Assembly: GCF_900156405.1 (NCBI RefSeq)
Contig: NZ_FTNN01000001.1
Coordinates: 148,347 to 212,346, forward strand
Origin: Shewanella morhuae
GTDB lineage: Bacteria > Pseudomonadota > Gammaproteobacteria > Enterobacterales > Shewanellaceae
Direction: 5' to 3'
Length of the DNA stretch: 64,000 nucleotides
Under the pieces are notes generated by a model. The model searched no databases. It had not been told where the DNA came from and worked only from the letters and a program-made list of their open reading frames with translations. Shown in pieces: positions 1-8,768 of the stretch. The position numbers and the translations under genes are program-made. Position 1 is the first letter of the stretch; each line of letters opens with the position of its first letter.

Positions 1-1
1 T

Positions 2-76
2 TGGGGTATCGCCAAGCGGTAAGGCACTGGGTTTTGATCTCAGCATACCTAGGTTCGAATCCTAGTACCCCAGCCA
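2..76 (+). tRNA. tRNA-Gln (UUG)
   Basis: Cloverleaf of 75 nt with an encoded CCA end. The anticodon loop TTTTGAT gives anticodon TTG, and the acceptor TGGGGTA pairs with TACCCCA. It is nearly identical to the second tRNA-Gln at 356-430. It sits at the window edge, so the tRNA operon may extend upstream. Confidence 0.96.
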
Positions 77-78
77 TT

Positions 79-155
79 GGCAATGTAGCTCAGTTGGTTA
101 GAGCACAGCACTCATAATGCTGGGGTCGCAGGTTCAAATCCCGCCATTGCTACCA
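79..155 (+). tRNA. tRNA-Met (CAU), elongator type
   Basis: 77 nt with encoded CCA. The anticodon loop CTCATAA gives CAT, and the first acceptor pair is G-U rather than the C-A mismatch of the initiator. This marks it as elongator Met. It lies 2 nt after the preceding tRNA, so the two are surely co-transcribed and processed. Confidence 0.94.
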
Positions 156-230
156 TATTTAACTCTGTTAAAGTCATTTAACAGAGAAAAATCCAAAGTT
201 GTTGAGTAAACAATTTTGGTACATTTTGAT

Positions 231-315
<85 letters not shown>

Positions 316-355
316 TCAAAATGCAATCTTCGATAGAAGATTAAAAACAGTTTAT

Positions 356-430
356 TGGGGTATCGCCAAGTGGTAAGGCACTGGGTTTTGATCTCAGCAT
401 TCCAAGGTTCGAATCCTTGTACCCCAGCCA
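356..430 (+). tRNA. tRNA-Gln (UUG), second copy
   Basis: 75 nt with the same anticodon (TTG) as the copy at 2-76. The T-stem differs by a paired change (CTAGG/CCTAG against CAAGG/CCTTG), so both copies keep their fold. It is the last tRNA of the cluster and is followed by a terminator. Confidence 0.96.
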
Positions 431-435
431 AAGTT

Positions 436-464
436 AAAAAGCCTGTCTTCGGACAGGCTTTTTG
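436..464 (+). terminator. Rho-independent terminator of the tRNA cluster
   Basis: Stem AAGCCTGTC / GACAGGCTT with a TTCG tetraloop, followed by TTTTT. It starts a few bases after the last tRNA. Confidence 0.88.
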
Positions 465-743
465 CTTTCTGGCTTTTCACTATTTACTACCATTTTATTC
501 TACTATTTTGTTTTTGCGTTTTCATTTGTTTAACTGCCTCCTTTACCAACATTTATTAATAGATTATTCCTCTCTGTTGTTATGTTTATGCCACCTGTAT
601 TGGGTCGATAGATGCTTAGCTTAATAGAGAATATATTGAGTATGGCTGGAATTTCAATACAGGTTAGTGAAGAGGTAACCTGGGTTTGATGATCAAATAA
701 GGATATTGAGCAGTGGGGTCGATGCATAGATAAAACAACAAAC
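465..743. other. Intergenic, no gene recognised
   Basis: AT-rich stretch between the tRNA terminator and the terminator hairpin of the minus-strand gene. Short open frames exist on both strands but have no good ribosome binding site, no family resemblance and no sign of selection that I can see. I see nothing functional here. Confidence 0.5.
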
Positions 744-775
744 ACCACAGTACCTTTTCTATTCGGTACTGTGGT
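744..775 (-). terminator. Hairpin terminator after the 784-1518 gene
   Basis: Perfect 11-bp inverted repeat ACCACAGTACC / GGTACTGTGGT with a 10-nt loop, 8 bases past the stop codon of the minus-strand gene. The T tract on the minus strand is interrupted (GTTTGTTGTTTTA), so efficiency is uncertain. Confidence 0.6.
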
Positions 776-783
776 TATTCGTT

Positions 784-1518
784 TTATGGCTTTTTAACTT
801 CAACAACAGGTAGTGATTTTATTTCTGCTGGAACCGCTGGCATTGCAGGTGTCGTTACTTTTGCCGCTGCTTCAGTCATATTGGTTGGCATTGCTGCTCT
901 CTCCATTACTGTCTCTTTTACATCAGCAACACCTTGAGCGGCGTTAACACCGCCGCTGGCGATGGCGCTAACCGCGTCAGGTATTGCTAACTGTTGCTGC
1001 ACTTGGCTGGTGCCTGCCTCCAATGCTTTTGGTTGTAACTTCTGTGGATCGGTATAGTCGGCTAATTCTTTTGGCCAACTCGGAACCAATTTTTCAGTTT
1101 GATTACTCAATTGTTCTGAGATGATTAAAGGCGCGCCGCCTTTCATTAGCATCACGGCCATTTGATTAGTATCAGAGTTCCATACGAGGCCTGCTTTTTC
1201 TGCCATCTCGGGGATCGGAGTATAAGTCGATACTAAATAGATAAGTGGACCTTCTTGCTGAATTTTGTCGGCGGTTTTGAGTAAAGACAATGTAGTGTCG
1301 TAATTTTTACCCAGTAATTCTCGCATACGGTTTTTGATCAGCGGTTGTTCAAATAAGCCGACATCATTGGGGTCTAAACCAACCAGCGGTTTGAGTAAGG
1401 CCCACATTAGTTGACCTTGGGGTGACATTAATAATAACGGAGCAACACAGGCGTTGAGCATTAACGCTAACCACACAATGTGTAAGCAACGTATTTTTTT
1501 GAGTAAAGATGTACTCAA
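784..1518 (-). CDS. Conserved hypothetical protein, membrane-anchored or exported
   Basis: I do not recognise this protein, about 244 residues long. A TTG start at 1518 is preferred because AGGAA lies 7 nt upstream. An in-frame ATG at 1578 would add 20 residues rich in Pro and Cys and lacks such a site. From the TTG, residues about 7-35 are basic then hydrophobic (LHIVWLALMLNACVAP), like a signal anchor. The LNAC stretch is a poor but possible lipobox. The middle (about 40-170) looks globular, and the last 80 residues are rich in Ala, Val and Pro, suggesting a flexible tail. It is transcribed alone and ends in a hairpin. Function unknown. Confidence 0.7.
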   Translation of the reverse strand: MSTSLLKKIRCLHIVWLALMLNACVAPLLLMSPQGQLMWALLKPLVGLDPNDVGLFEQPLIKNRMRELLGKNYDTTLSLLKTADKIQQEGPLIYLVSTYTPIPEMAEKAGLVWNSDTNQMAVMLMKGGAPLIISEQLSNQTEKLVPSWPKELADYTDPQKLQPKALEAGTSQVQQQLAIPDAVSAIASGGVNAAQGVADVKETVMERAAMPTNMTEAAAKVTTPAMPAVPAEIKSLPVVEVKKP

Positions 1519-1950
1519 GATAATAATTCCTTGGGGGCACCAGCAAGTCGCCGGCGGCGGATTGTAGCCGATTGGCATGAGGTAAACGATAGGGGGTTAA
1601 AAGTAAATATTAAACCCGAAATGCTTCTTCAATGTTAATTTTTATCTATATGAATTTAATCAATATTTATAAATGTTACCTTAGATGATTTACGACTAAT
1701 TTAATCAACTATGATAGATTTTGAATGCTAAATGTTGTTTTGCCTGTAAGCGCTTTATTTTTAATAATTATTTCTTAGCGGCTTTAGAAGTGTAAAGTTT
1801 GTAAAGATTGTTCTGTTTGATAATCGATCTCATTTAATCTCACAGTATTAAATTAGTTTAATGCGACTTATCTAAACCAGTAAGCAGCATAGATAAAAGC
1901 AATCAAGTCGGTATTATGCATGCCTTGTGGTTGCCTTTGAGATTGTGTCA
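1519..1950. other. Divergent intergenic region, AT-rich
   Basis: About 430 bp between two outward-facing genes. It must hold the promoters of both the minus-strand unknown gene and the PepSY trio. Apart from the Fur-box-like sequence at 1819-1837 I see no other clear element. The AT-richness makes individual -10 calls unreliable. Confidence 0.5.
1819..1837 (+). promoter_or_regulatory. Candidate Fur box
   Basis: GATAATCGATCTCATTTAA matches the classical 19-bp Fur consensus at 12 of 19 positions. In the 7-1-7 view the left arm TGATAAT is perfect and the right arm is 4 of 7. It lies about 115 bp before the PepSY/DUF2271/DUF4198 genes. I recall the equivalent S. oneidensis genes being reported as iron-responsive, which supports but does not prove the call. 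Confidence 0.5.
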
Positions 1951-2547
1951 TTGAAATTAAGAGTTAGTAAGTCGTCTTTATCTTTTGCCCGCATTATCCA
2001 TGTGTACGTGTCTATGGCCTTGCTGTTGCTGATGCTGTTTTTCGCAGTAACCGGTATCACGCTGAATCATCCTAATTGGTTTTCCCAATCTGATCAGGAG
2101 CCTGTGCGTGAGCAAGCCGTTATTCCTAGCTATTTACAACCCTATGCTACCGAAGATGCACAGTGGCGATTGGCTGCTGGGCATTGGTTAAAAAGCGAGT
2201 GGGCGATGGATATTAGCACTGCCGATATTGCTGAGGATGAAATTAGCTTAGTCAGTAAAGGACCCGGTACTTACCGCAGCGTGACACTGGACTTACTCGA
2301 TGGTAAAGCTTATATCGAAACCTTAGATTACGGTGCTGTAGCCGTGCTCAATGATTTGCACAAAGGCCGTAATACTGGCATTGCCTGGGCTTGGATACTG
2401 GATCTCAGCGCTGTACTGATTATTCTATTTTCACTTACAGGCGCATATTTGTTGTTACCTCAAACTAAGCGCCTTAAAAAGTCATTGCTATACATGGTGT
2501 TGGTAAGCAGTGGCTGTGGGCTGGTATATGTTTATTTTGTTCCATAA
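1951..2547 (+). CDS. PepSY-associated transmembrane protein
   Basis: A protein of about 198 residues resembling the PepSY_TM family. It has one N-terminal membrane segment (about residues 17-38, SMALLLLMLFFAVTGITLNHP), a periplasmic PepSY-like portion (about 40-140) and two closing segments (about 145-167 and 175-197). PepSY_TM proteins are often linked to iron and siderophore uptake or reduction loci. The start is uncertain: TTG at 1951 has a weak GAG 9 nt upstream, and in-frame GTGs at 1927 and 1945 would add a few residues. It is followed 16 bp later by the DUF2271 gene and is probably co-transcribed with it from a Fur-controlled promoter. Confidence 0.8.
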   Translation: MKLRVSKSSLSFARIIHVYVSMALLLLMLFFAVTGITLNHPNWFSQSDQEPVREQAVIPSYLQPYATEDAQWRLAAGHWLKSEWAMDISTADIAEDEISLVSKGPGTYRSVTLDLLDGKAYIETLDYGAVAVLNDLHKGRNTGIAWAWILDLSAVLIILFSLTGAYLLLPQTKRLKKSLLYMVLVSSGCGLVYVYFVP

Positions 2548-2563
2548 GGAGTTTCAATCGAAC

Positions 2564-3076
2564 ATGCGTCATCTTATTCGTATCATTGCAGTGAGTGCTT
2601 TATTTGCCAGTTCTGCTGTATTGGCAGCCCCTAAACTGACCGTCGATTTGACGTTACCTGAGATTACTGAAGGCCAATATCATAGACCTTATGTGGCCGT
2701 TTGGATTGAGGACGCTAAAGGACAACCAGTTAAAACCTTGAGTCTTTGGGTGTGGGATGAAGGCCATAAATGGTTAAAGGATATCCGCCGTTGGTGGCGT
2801 AAAGCGGGTCGCGAAGATATGAGTTTTGTTGATGGCATAGCATCGGCTACCCGTCCTGCTGGTCACTACAAAATTGATTGGGATCTAAAAGATGAGTCAG
2901 GGAAATCAGTCACACTTGGCACTTACACAGTATTTATTGAAGTGGTGCGTGAGCATGGTGGCCGTGACTTAGTGCGTCAAAACATAGATTTAGCTGCGGG
3001 AGACTTTACTTCACAGTTACCCGCAACCACAGAAACGGGCGTTATCGACATACGCTTAAGCGGTATGGCTCACTGA
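2564..3076 (+). CDS. DUF2271 periplasmic protein
   Basis: 170 residues. The ATG at 2564 was chosen because it follows AAGGAG (12 nt away) and begins a standard signal peptide, MRHLIRIIAVSALFASSAVLA, cleaved before APKL. An upstream in-frame start overlaps the preceding gene and would ruin the signal. The mature part has the DUF2271 pattern: a beta-rich domain with YVAVWIED, LSLWVWDEGHKWL and RPAGHYKIDWDLKD. The molecular role of the family is not known. Its position between PepSY-TM and DUF4198 genes recurs in many Proteobacteria and suggests a shared periplasmic metal or siderophore job (inference). Confidence 0.85.
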   Translation: MRHLIRIIAVSALFASSAVLAAPKLTVDLTLPEITEGQYHRPYVAVWIEDAKGQPVKTLSLWVWDEGHKWLKDIRRWWRKAGREDMSFVDGIASATRPAGHYKIDWDLKDESGKSVTLGTYTVFIEVVREHGGRDLVRQNIDLAAGDFTSQLPATTETGVIDIRLSGMAH

Positions 3077-3121
3077 GCCACTACAGTTGATTGTTTAACT
3101 TCTTTAATTTAAGGGAAAAAG

Positions 3122-3940
3122 ATGAAATTACGTCTTGTGGCATTATTAGGTACGCTGTGTGTTAGTCCATTGGCTAGCAGCCATGATCGATGGATTTTAC
3201 CTAGTCATTTTAACGTTTCTGCAGAAAGCCAAGAAACGGTGTGGATCACCTCTGATGTATCGGCCAGTAATCAAGTGTTTATGATGGATAAGCCTGTTAC
3301 TGCCAGTGATGTGCGTATATCACTACCAAGTGGCGATTCAATTTCCCCTAGTTCAAGTTATACCGGTGGACGTAAATCGGTATTTGATGTGCAGCTGACT
3401 CAAGATGGGACTTATAAGTTTGAAAAAGAAGTAACACCGCGCTACTTCTCTCGCTATAAAGTGAAAGGAAAAGAAGGTTTTGTGCGTAGTCGTTTAGATA
3501 AAAAAGCAACGGCAGCCATAATGCCTAAAGATGCCTATGAGTTAGAAGGATCTTTAAACGTGTCACGAGTGGAAACCTACGTAACTCGAAATAAACCAAC
3601 TGACAAAGTATTAGCTGCAAAGGGTGAATTTTTAGAATTAGTCCCCGTGACTCATCCAGCTGATATCGTTGAGAATGAACCCGCTACTTTGCAGTTTGTG
3701 TATGATGGTAAGCCAGTTGCTGGCGTCAGTGTTGCTATTATTAAAGACGATAGTGTGTATCGTAACAAACCTGAAGAGATGGAATTAACATCTGATAAAG
3801 ATGGTAAAGTGTCAATGACCTTGCCTACTGCTGGGCGTTATCTTTTGCATGCTTCAATTGAACGCCCAAGTTCAGATAAAATCCTTGCCGATAAAACGGT
3901 CAGTGAAATATTTTTAACGTTTGAAGCTGGTTTAGAATAG
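3122..3940 (+). CDS. DUF4198 periplasmic protein
   Basis: 272 residues with a signal peptide (about 1-20, ending in LASS) followed directly by HDRWILPSHF. This His-rich start of the mature chain is typical of DUF4198, whose members are thought to bind metals, often near nickel, cobalt or iron transport genes. The rest is a two-domain beta structure; the second part (about 185-272) resembles a carboxypeptidase-like or Ig-like fold (GKPVAGVSVAI, DKDGKVSMTLPTAGRYLL). AAGGGAAAAAG lies just upstream. It is the last gene of the trio, closed by a terminator. Metal handling is inferred from family and context. Confidence 0.85.
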   Translation: MKLRLVALLGTLCVSPLASSHDRWILPSHFNVSAESQETVWITSDVSASNQVFMMDKPVTASDVRISLPSGDSISPSSSYTGGRKSVFDVQLTQDGTYKFEKEVTPRYFSRYKVKGKEGFVRSRLDKKATAAIMPKDAYELEGSLNVSRVETYVTRNKPTDKVLAAKGEFLELVPVTHPADIVENEPATLQFVYDGKPVAGVSVAIIKDDSVYRNKPEEMELTSDKDGKVSMTLPTAGRYLLHASIERPSSDKILADKTVSEIFLTFEAGLE

Positions 3941-3980
3941 TTATGTATTTGTTGCTATAACCAGACTCTGCTTTATATTT

Positions 3981-4015
3981 AATGCCCACAGAGCTTTGTA
4001 GCGAGTGGGCATTTT
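3981..4015 (+). terminator. Rho-independent terminator after the DUF4198 gene
   Basis: Stem AATGCCCAC / GTGGGCATT around a 17-nt loop, then TTTG. It lies 40 bp past the stop codon. Confidence 0.75.
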
Positions 4016-4258
4016 TGCATTTAATAGCACATATCAGTGATGATTAATTGACGAGCCATTTTTTATTTTATCTGGTTCGCGGATTTAGATTTCATTACTG
4101 GTAACTGGGTTTAAGGTTGGGTAAGCTGCTTAACTGCATTGTTGTTGATGCATCAAAAGCGCATAACGATTAGAATAGCGCAATTCCACCCCCATTTGAC
4201 TGTGTTGACCTTAGCGTCGACACGGGTTGCTTTTGTTTTAAAGGAGACGAAAGAAGCT

Positions 4259-4735
4259 ATGACTAAGGTTCCTATGACAGTTGTCGGTGCAGAGCAGCTG
4301 CGTAAAGAGTTAGATATTCTCAAGTTTGAGCGCCGCCCAAAAATCACAGAAGCGATTGCCTCAGCGCGAGAGCTTGGCGATTTAAAAGAAAATGCGGAAT
4401 ATCATGCTGCTCGCGAAGACCAAGGGATTTGTGAAGCTCGTATCCGTGATATTGAGGGTAAGTTATCTAACGCACAAATTATCGATGTCGCTAAAATGGT
4501 AAATAACGGCCGAGTGATTTTTGGTGCAACTGTGACGATTTTAAACCTTGATACTGATGTTGAAGTCACCTATCGCATAGTCGGTGATGACGAAGCGAAT
4601 ATTAAAGAAAATCTGATTTCGGTCAATTCACCGATTGCCCGTGGCTTAGTGGGCAAAAATGAAGGTGACGAAGTGTCTATTACTACCCCTGGTGGCGTGA
4701 CAGATTACGAAATTATCTCAGTACAGTATTTATAA
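4259..4735 (+). CDS. greA: Transcription elongation factor GreA
   Basis: 158 residues, the same length as E. coli GreA. It binds the RNA polymerase secondary channel and stimulates cleavage of backtracked transcripts. The N-terminal coiled coil (about residues 10-75) carries the conserved tip with acidic residues ([16 protein letters not shown]), and the C-terminal globular domain includes the signature [14 protein letters not shown]. The ATG at 4259 follows AAGGAG. An upstream in-frame ATG at 4139 would add 40 residues not found in the family. It is closed by its own terminator and appears monocistronic here. Confidence 0.97.
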   Translation: MTKVPMTVVGAEQLRKELDILKFERRPKITEAIASARELGDLKENAEYHAAREDQGICEARIRDIEGKLSNAQIIDVAKMVNNGRVIFGATVTILNLDTDVEVTYRIVGDDEANIKENLISVNSPIARGLVGKNEGDEVSITTPGGVTDYEIISVQYL

Positions 4736-4774
4736 TTTGCTGATGATATCGTGAGTGTGAGTCACGAATTATCC

Positions 4775-4799
4775 AAAACCGCCCTAGGGCGGTTTTTTT
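4775..4799 (+). terminator. Rho-independent terminator of greA
   Basis: AAAACCGCCC / GGGCGGTTTT palindromic stem with an almost absent loop, followed by a T run, 40 bp after the greA stop. Confidence 0.85.
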
Positions 4800-5112
4800 G
4801 TTATTGGCAAGCCTAACTTATCTTGTTGCTTAATACTTGAGTTGAAGGCTTACGCTTAGTGCTTTAATTTTAGGTTTTTAAAGATGGCGATCGCGTTTAG
4901 ATAAGATGGACAAAGATTAATTTGTCTCTAGATGGACTTTTACCTAAGCTGCAATTCTAGCAAAATCAGCATAATTATTGTGTGTTGCTTGTACCTTAGT
5001 TGCGAATTGTTGATTTTACTTCAATTTAGCAGAGTCATTTATCTAGACCGGCGGTTGAGTACCAAACAATTAAGTTTTAACGAGTATTGTTCGTTTTATT
5101 AAGAGGCACGTT
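4800..5112. other. Intergenic, no gene recognised
   Basis: About 310 bp of AT-rich DNA between the greA terminator and the next gene. I see no open frame with a good start and no strong hairpin. It presumably carries the promoter of the 5113 gene or of the secDF region. Confidence 0.45.
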
Positions 5113-5694
5113 TTGGTTAAACATTGGCGTACGGGATTAATGTTAGTTTGCGTGGCGATCATGTTGATTGCGCACTCGGCTAGCTATTCGCCAAAAATCT
5201 ATAGTCAAAAAACATATGTACAGCAAAGTGATTCTGCTAGCCATAGTGTTCAGCTGGATTCGGTTAGGCTTGATAACAAGACCAAAGCGCTAAACTCAGC
5301 TAATACAAGCGCGATAACCCAATCGGATGCACAGGTTGTTAAAAGCTGCGGTGCATTGAACAACAATGTCACTGATGCCAGCAGTGTCGATTCAGCAATG
5401 TCCTTGCCAACATCCTGCTCAAACTCCGATTATGTGAGCCACTCAGATGACTTAAATTTTGCTCCTATAAATTCGTCACGATTTATTAGCCTTGCACAGC
5501 ATGATATGCGCGAGGTTAAACCTACTTATTTACTTGCAGTAGATTTTACTGTTGAGTCTACGCCTAATTTGATTGAGCCAATTAATGTGGATATCACATC
5601 TGATTGGACGCTTGCTGCTGCATCTTCCCCCGCCCGTATATCGGGTTGGAAAGTCTCAAACCTTCAATATCGATTTAGCCAACAAGCCGCTTAA
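5113..5694 (+). CDS. Hypothetical secreted or anchored protein upstream of secDF
   Basis: 193 residues that I do not recognise. The TTG start at 5113 has GAGG 7 nt upstream. Residues about 8-25 (GLMLVCVAIMLIAHSAS) form a hydrophobic export signal. The rest is Ser-, Asp- and Asn-rich and low in complexity, with two Cys (SCGALNN and TSCSNSD) that could form a disulfide. The composition suggests a poorly ordered periplasmic protein. It lies 224 bp ahead of secD on the same strand, so a link to the translocon is possible but unproven. It could also be a lineage-specific orphan gene. Confidence 0.6.
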   Translation: MVKHWRTGLMLVCVAIMLIAHSASYSPKIYSQKTYVQQSDSASHSVQLDSVRLDNKTKALNSANTSAITQSDAQVVKSCGALNNNVTDASSVDSAMSLPTSCSNSDYVSHSDDLNFAPINSSRFISLAQHDMREVKPTYLLAVDFTVESTPNLIEPINVDITSDWTLAAASSPARISGWKVSNLQYRFSQQAA

Positions 5695-5779
5695 CTCGCC
5701 TATTTAGGTGTGCTGTCGACTGGAGTTTGCTCCCGTTGAGCTTGCATGCCATTGCATTTTTTGTTCTTACCGAAACGTT

Positions 5780-5800
5780 TTACGGCTTAATTCGCCGTAA
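5780..5800 (+). other. Small hairpin between the 5113 gene and secD
   Basis: TTACGGC / GCCGTAA with a 7-nt loop and no T run. It may be a weak RNA structure or part of a regulatory site. No function can be assigned. Confidence 0.3.
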
Positions 5801-5918
5801 TGATTTGAGTTTATCAAGCTTAGCTTACTGGTACTCAATGGCTTGTTTCGTAATGATATCAATATGTTCGCCTAAAACTTTGATGAAAGTACTAGGCGAT
5901 AAATAACGAGTTAATCCC

Positions 5919-7733
5919 ATGGAAATAAAATCCAATAAACGACTGCTAAATCATTATTCAGCTTGGAAATACCTAGTCCTCATTGTCAGCCTTATAGTGA
6001 TGTTATTCAGTGCCTTGCCTACATTGTATGGTGAGGATGCAGCGGTGCAAGTGGGGGCTAAGGCAGGGTTAACACTCGCGCCGGTAGCGCTTCGAGATAA
6101 GCTGCAAGCTGAAGGCGTGACGGTAAAGCGTATCGACCAGAAGGATGGCGAAACCCTGATTGTCCTTGATGAGGATAATCAACAAACCTTAGTCAAAACC
6201 TTGCTTTCGTCTATGGTTACAGAGCCAAAAGAGTTGACCTTATCCCTTGCCAGTGCCGCGCCAAGTTGGTTGCAAAACTTAGGTTTTCAGCCAATTAAAC
6301 TCGGACTCGACTTACGCGGTGGCGTGCAGTTTTTACTTGATGTGGATATTGAGCCTGTATACCAAACACAGGCTGAGGCACTGGTCGATTCGCTACGCCA
6401 ATTTATTCGTGAGCAAAAAATTCGTGGCGCGAGTGTTCATTTAGATCAAGACAACCAGTTAAACCTCACTTTGCCTGATAACGATGCCCGTGCCGCTGTG
6501 CGGCAGATGATGAAAGAATCATATCCTAATTGGCAATTATCTAACCTTGACGGCGCAAGCTTACAGATTAAGTTGAGCCAAGAAGAACAAATAAAACTGC
6601 GTAATTTAACCGTACAACAAAACTTGCAGGTGATGCGCAGCCGTATTGAAGAACTCGGTATTACTGAAGCATTAGTGCAGCGCCAGGGCGATCATAGAAT
6701 TCGGATTGAGTTACCCGGCATACAAGATCCCGCAGCTGCAAAAAATGTGATTGGTGCAACGGCGAGTTTGGCCTTTTTCGAGGTGAAAGAGTCGGGCTCG
6801 GTAAATGCAATGGTGCTCAATGACCAGTCGGGTAAGCCTATTTATGTGAGCCGCACGCCCGTGCTTGGCGGCGATCATATTATTGATGCGAGGGCGAGTT
6901 TAGGTGAGATGGGCATGGCCGAGGTGAATATTAATCTTGACCGTGTCGGTGGGCAGAAAATGTCTGAGTTTTCCAGAATTAATATCGGCAAACCTATGGC
7001 GACGTCTTACAGCGAATACAGCCGTGATGAGCAAGGTAAGGCCAAGCAAACTCAAGAAATCATTAGTGTTGCGACCATTCAATCGCAGCTGGGCGATCGT
7101 TTCCGCATCACTGGCGCTGGCACCTATCAAGAAGCGCAGCAATTAGCCCTGTTACTGAGGGCGGGCTCAATGACAGCACCAGTAACGATTGTTGAAGAGC
7201 GCACTATTGGCCCAACACTGGGGGCTGAAAACATTGCAAATGGCTTTGCCGCGCTCGGTTTAGGAATGGGCATTACCTTGTTATTTATGGCGCTTTGGTA
7301 TCGCCGTCTTGGTTGGGTGGCAAACATAGCGCTGATCTCTAACATGGTGATCCTGTTTGGCTTATTGGCGCTAATTCCTGGTGCAGTATTAACGTTACCC
7401 GGTATTGCCGGTTTGGTGCTAACTGTTGGTATGGCGGTCGATACCAATGTACTAATTTTCGAGCGGATAAAAGATAAGTTAAAGGAAGGCCGCAGTTTTG
7501 CACTGGCAATTGATACGGGCTTTGATAGCGCGTTTTCTACTATTTTTGATGCTAATTTCACCACGATGATCACCGCCGTAGTGCTGTATTCCATCGGTAA
7601 TGGCCCAATCCAAGGTTTTGCCTTGACCCTAGGTCTAGGCCTATTAACCAGCATGTTTACCGGTATCTTTGCCTCAAGAGCGTTGATCAACTTAGTTTAT
7701 GGACGTGATGCTAGCCGTCATGTGAGGGTATAA
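5919..7733 (+). CDS. secD: Protein translocase subunit SecD
   Basis: 604 residues (E. coli 615). With SecF it forms the proton-driven RND-type complex that helps SecYEG and SecA pull proteins into the periplasm. Visible parts are an N-terminal membrane segment (about 17-37), the family signature GLDLRGGVQFLLD (129 onward), a large periplasmic P1 domain (about 130-430), and five C-terminal membrane helices with AVDTNVLIFERIKDKL in the fourth. The secF start codon follows 2 bp after the stop. No yajC is adjacent, unlike the usual yajC-secD-secF order, so this may be a second secDF pair (from knowledge of Shewanella genomes, not from the window). Confidence 0.95.
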   Translation: MEIKSNKRLLNHYSAWKYLVLIVSLIVMLFSALPTLYGEDAAVQVGAKAGLTLAPVALRDKLQAEGVTVKRIDQKDGETLIVLDEDNQQTLVKTLLSSMVTEPKELTLSLASAAPSWLQNLGFQPIKLGLDLRGGVQFLLDVDIEPVYQTQAEALVDSLRQFIREQKIRGASVHLDQDNQLNLTLPDNDARAAVRQMMKESYPNWQLSNLDGASLQIKLSQEEQIKLRNLTVQQNLQVMRSRIEELGITEALVQRQGDHRIRIELPGIQDPAAAKNVIGATASLAFFEVKESGSVNAMVLNDQSGKPIYVSRTPVLGGDHIIDARASLGEMGMAEVNINLDRVGGQKMSEFSRINIGKPMATSYSEYSRDEQGKAKQTQEIISVATIQSQLGDRFRITGAGTYQEAQQLALLLRAGSMTAPVTIVEERTIGPTLGAENIANGFAALGLGMGITLLFMALWYRRLGWVANIALISNMVILFGLLALIPGAVLTLPGIAGLVLTVGMAVDTNVLIFERIKDKLKEGRSFALAIDTGFDSAFSTIFDANFTTMITAVVLYSIGNGPIQGFALTLGLGLLTSMFTGIFASRALINLVYGRDASRHVRV

Positions 7734-7735
7734 GT

Positions 7736-8665
7736 ATGAAGAATATCAATTTAACGGGTCATTTAACTCTGTGGCGCTATGGCTGTAGCGCTATCTCGAT
7801 TTTGCTGATGATAATGTCATTAACCATTATCGGTGTGAAAGGGTTTAACTGGGGGCTAGATTTTACCGGCGGCGTAGTCACTGAAATTCAGCTCGATAAA
7901 AAAATTACCAGTAGTGAGTTACAGCCTTTGCTTAACGCCGCCTATCAGCAAGATGTTACAGTGATTTCGGCCAGTGAGCCGGGGCGTTGGGTACTGCGTT
8001 ACGCTGATATCATTAGTACAGATATGAATACAGCCGATGCTGAGCAAAGTCATGTCGATATTCAGCAAGTGTTAGCGCCGCTTCACACTGAAGTACAAGT
8101 ACTTAATAGCAGCATTGTGGGGCCGCAGATTGGCCAAGAGTTGGCGGAGCAGGGGGGGGTGGCACTGCTAGTCGCTATGCTGTGTATTTTAGGTTATCTA
8201 AGTTATCGCTTTGAATGGCGGCTTGCATCTGGCGCTTTGTTTGCGCTATTGCATGACGTGGTCTTTGTATTGGCATTTTTTGCACTGACTCAAATGGAGT
8301 TTAATCTAACGATATTGGCAGCAGTGCTAGCTATTTTAGGTTATTCCTTAAATGATTCGATCATCATTGCCGACCGCATTCGTGAATTATTGATTGCTAA
8401 GCCAAAGCTTTCGATCCAAGAGATTAATAATCAAGCGATTGTGGCGACATTTTCTCGCACTATGGTGACATCAGGGACAACTTTAATGACAGTGGGTGCG
8501 CTGTGGATTATGGGCGGTGGGCCATTGGAAGGTTTTTCAATTGCGATGTTTATTGGCATCTTAACCGGTACGTTTTCTTCTATTTCTGTTGGCACCTCAT
8601 TACCTGAATTTTTAGGCTTAACGCCTGAGCATTATAAAGCACAAATTATCTCTGACGCGCCTTAG
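7736..8665 (+). CDS. secF: Protein translocase subunit SecF
   Basis: 309 residues (E. coli 323). It is the partner of SecD in the auxiliary translocase complex. It has a first membrane segment (about 15-34), the signature GLDFTGGVV (40 onward), a periplasmic P4 domain (about 45-135) and five further helices, including GYSLNDSIIIADRIRE with the conserved Asp/Arg of the fourth helix. It is coupled to secD with a 2-bp gap and is followed by a strong bidirectional terminator. Confidence 0.95.
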   Translation: MKNINLTGHLTLWRYGCSAISILLMIMSLTIIGVKGFNWGLDFTGGVVTEIQLDKKITSSELQPLLNAAYQQDVTVISASEPGRWVLRYADIISTDMNTADAEQSHVDIQQVLAPLHTEVQVLNSSIVGPQIGQELAEQGGVALLVAMLCILGYLSYRFEWRLASGALFALLHDVVFVLAFFALTQMEFNLTILAAVLAILGYSLNDSIIIADRIRELLIAKPKLSIQEINNQAIVATFSRTMVTSGTTLMTVGALWIMGGGPLEGFSIAMFIGILTGTFSSISVGTSLPEFLGLTPEHYKAQIISDAP

Positions 8666-8710
8666 CCATTATTGTTGGACGAAAGCCAAAAACGTAAATT
8701 AACCGCAAAT

Positions 8711-8744
8711 ACAAAGAAGCCACTCAAATGAGTGGCTTCTTTGT
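8711..8744. terminator. Bidirectional terminator between secF and yhbY
   Basis: Perfect 15-bp stem ACAAAGAAGCCACTC / GAGTGGCTTCTTTGT with a 4-nt loop, located between convergent genes. T-rich arms on both strands let it serve both. Confidence 0.85.
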
Positions 8745-8768
8745 TGACACAATAAAAATCAAGAAAAA

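Noticed and set aside
355..624. 89-codon open frame on the plus strand
   Set aside because: It starts inside the second tRNA-Gln and runs through the cluster terminator; no family likeness.
530..748. 72-codon frame on the minus strand
   Set aside because: No ribosome binding site or recognisable features, and its start region lies in the terminator hairpin of the next gene.
7127..7690. 187-codon frame antisense to secD
   Set aside because: Shadow of a clear secD reading frame; lacks any start signal or family likeness.
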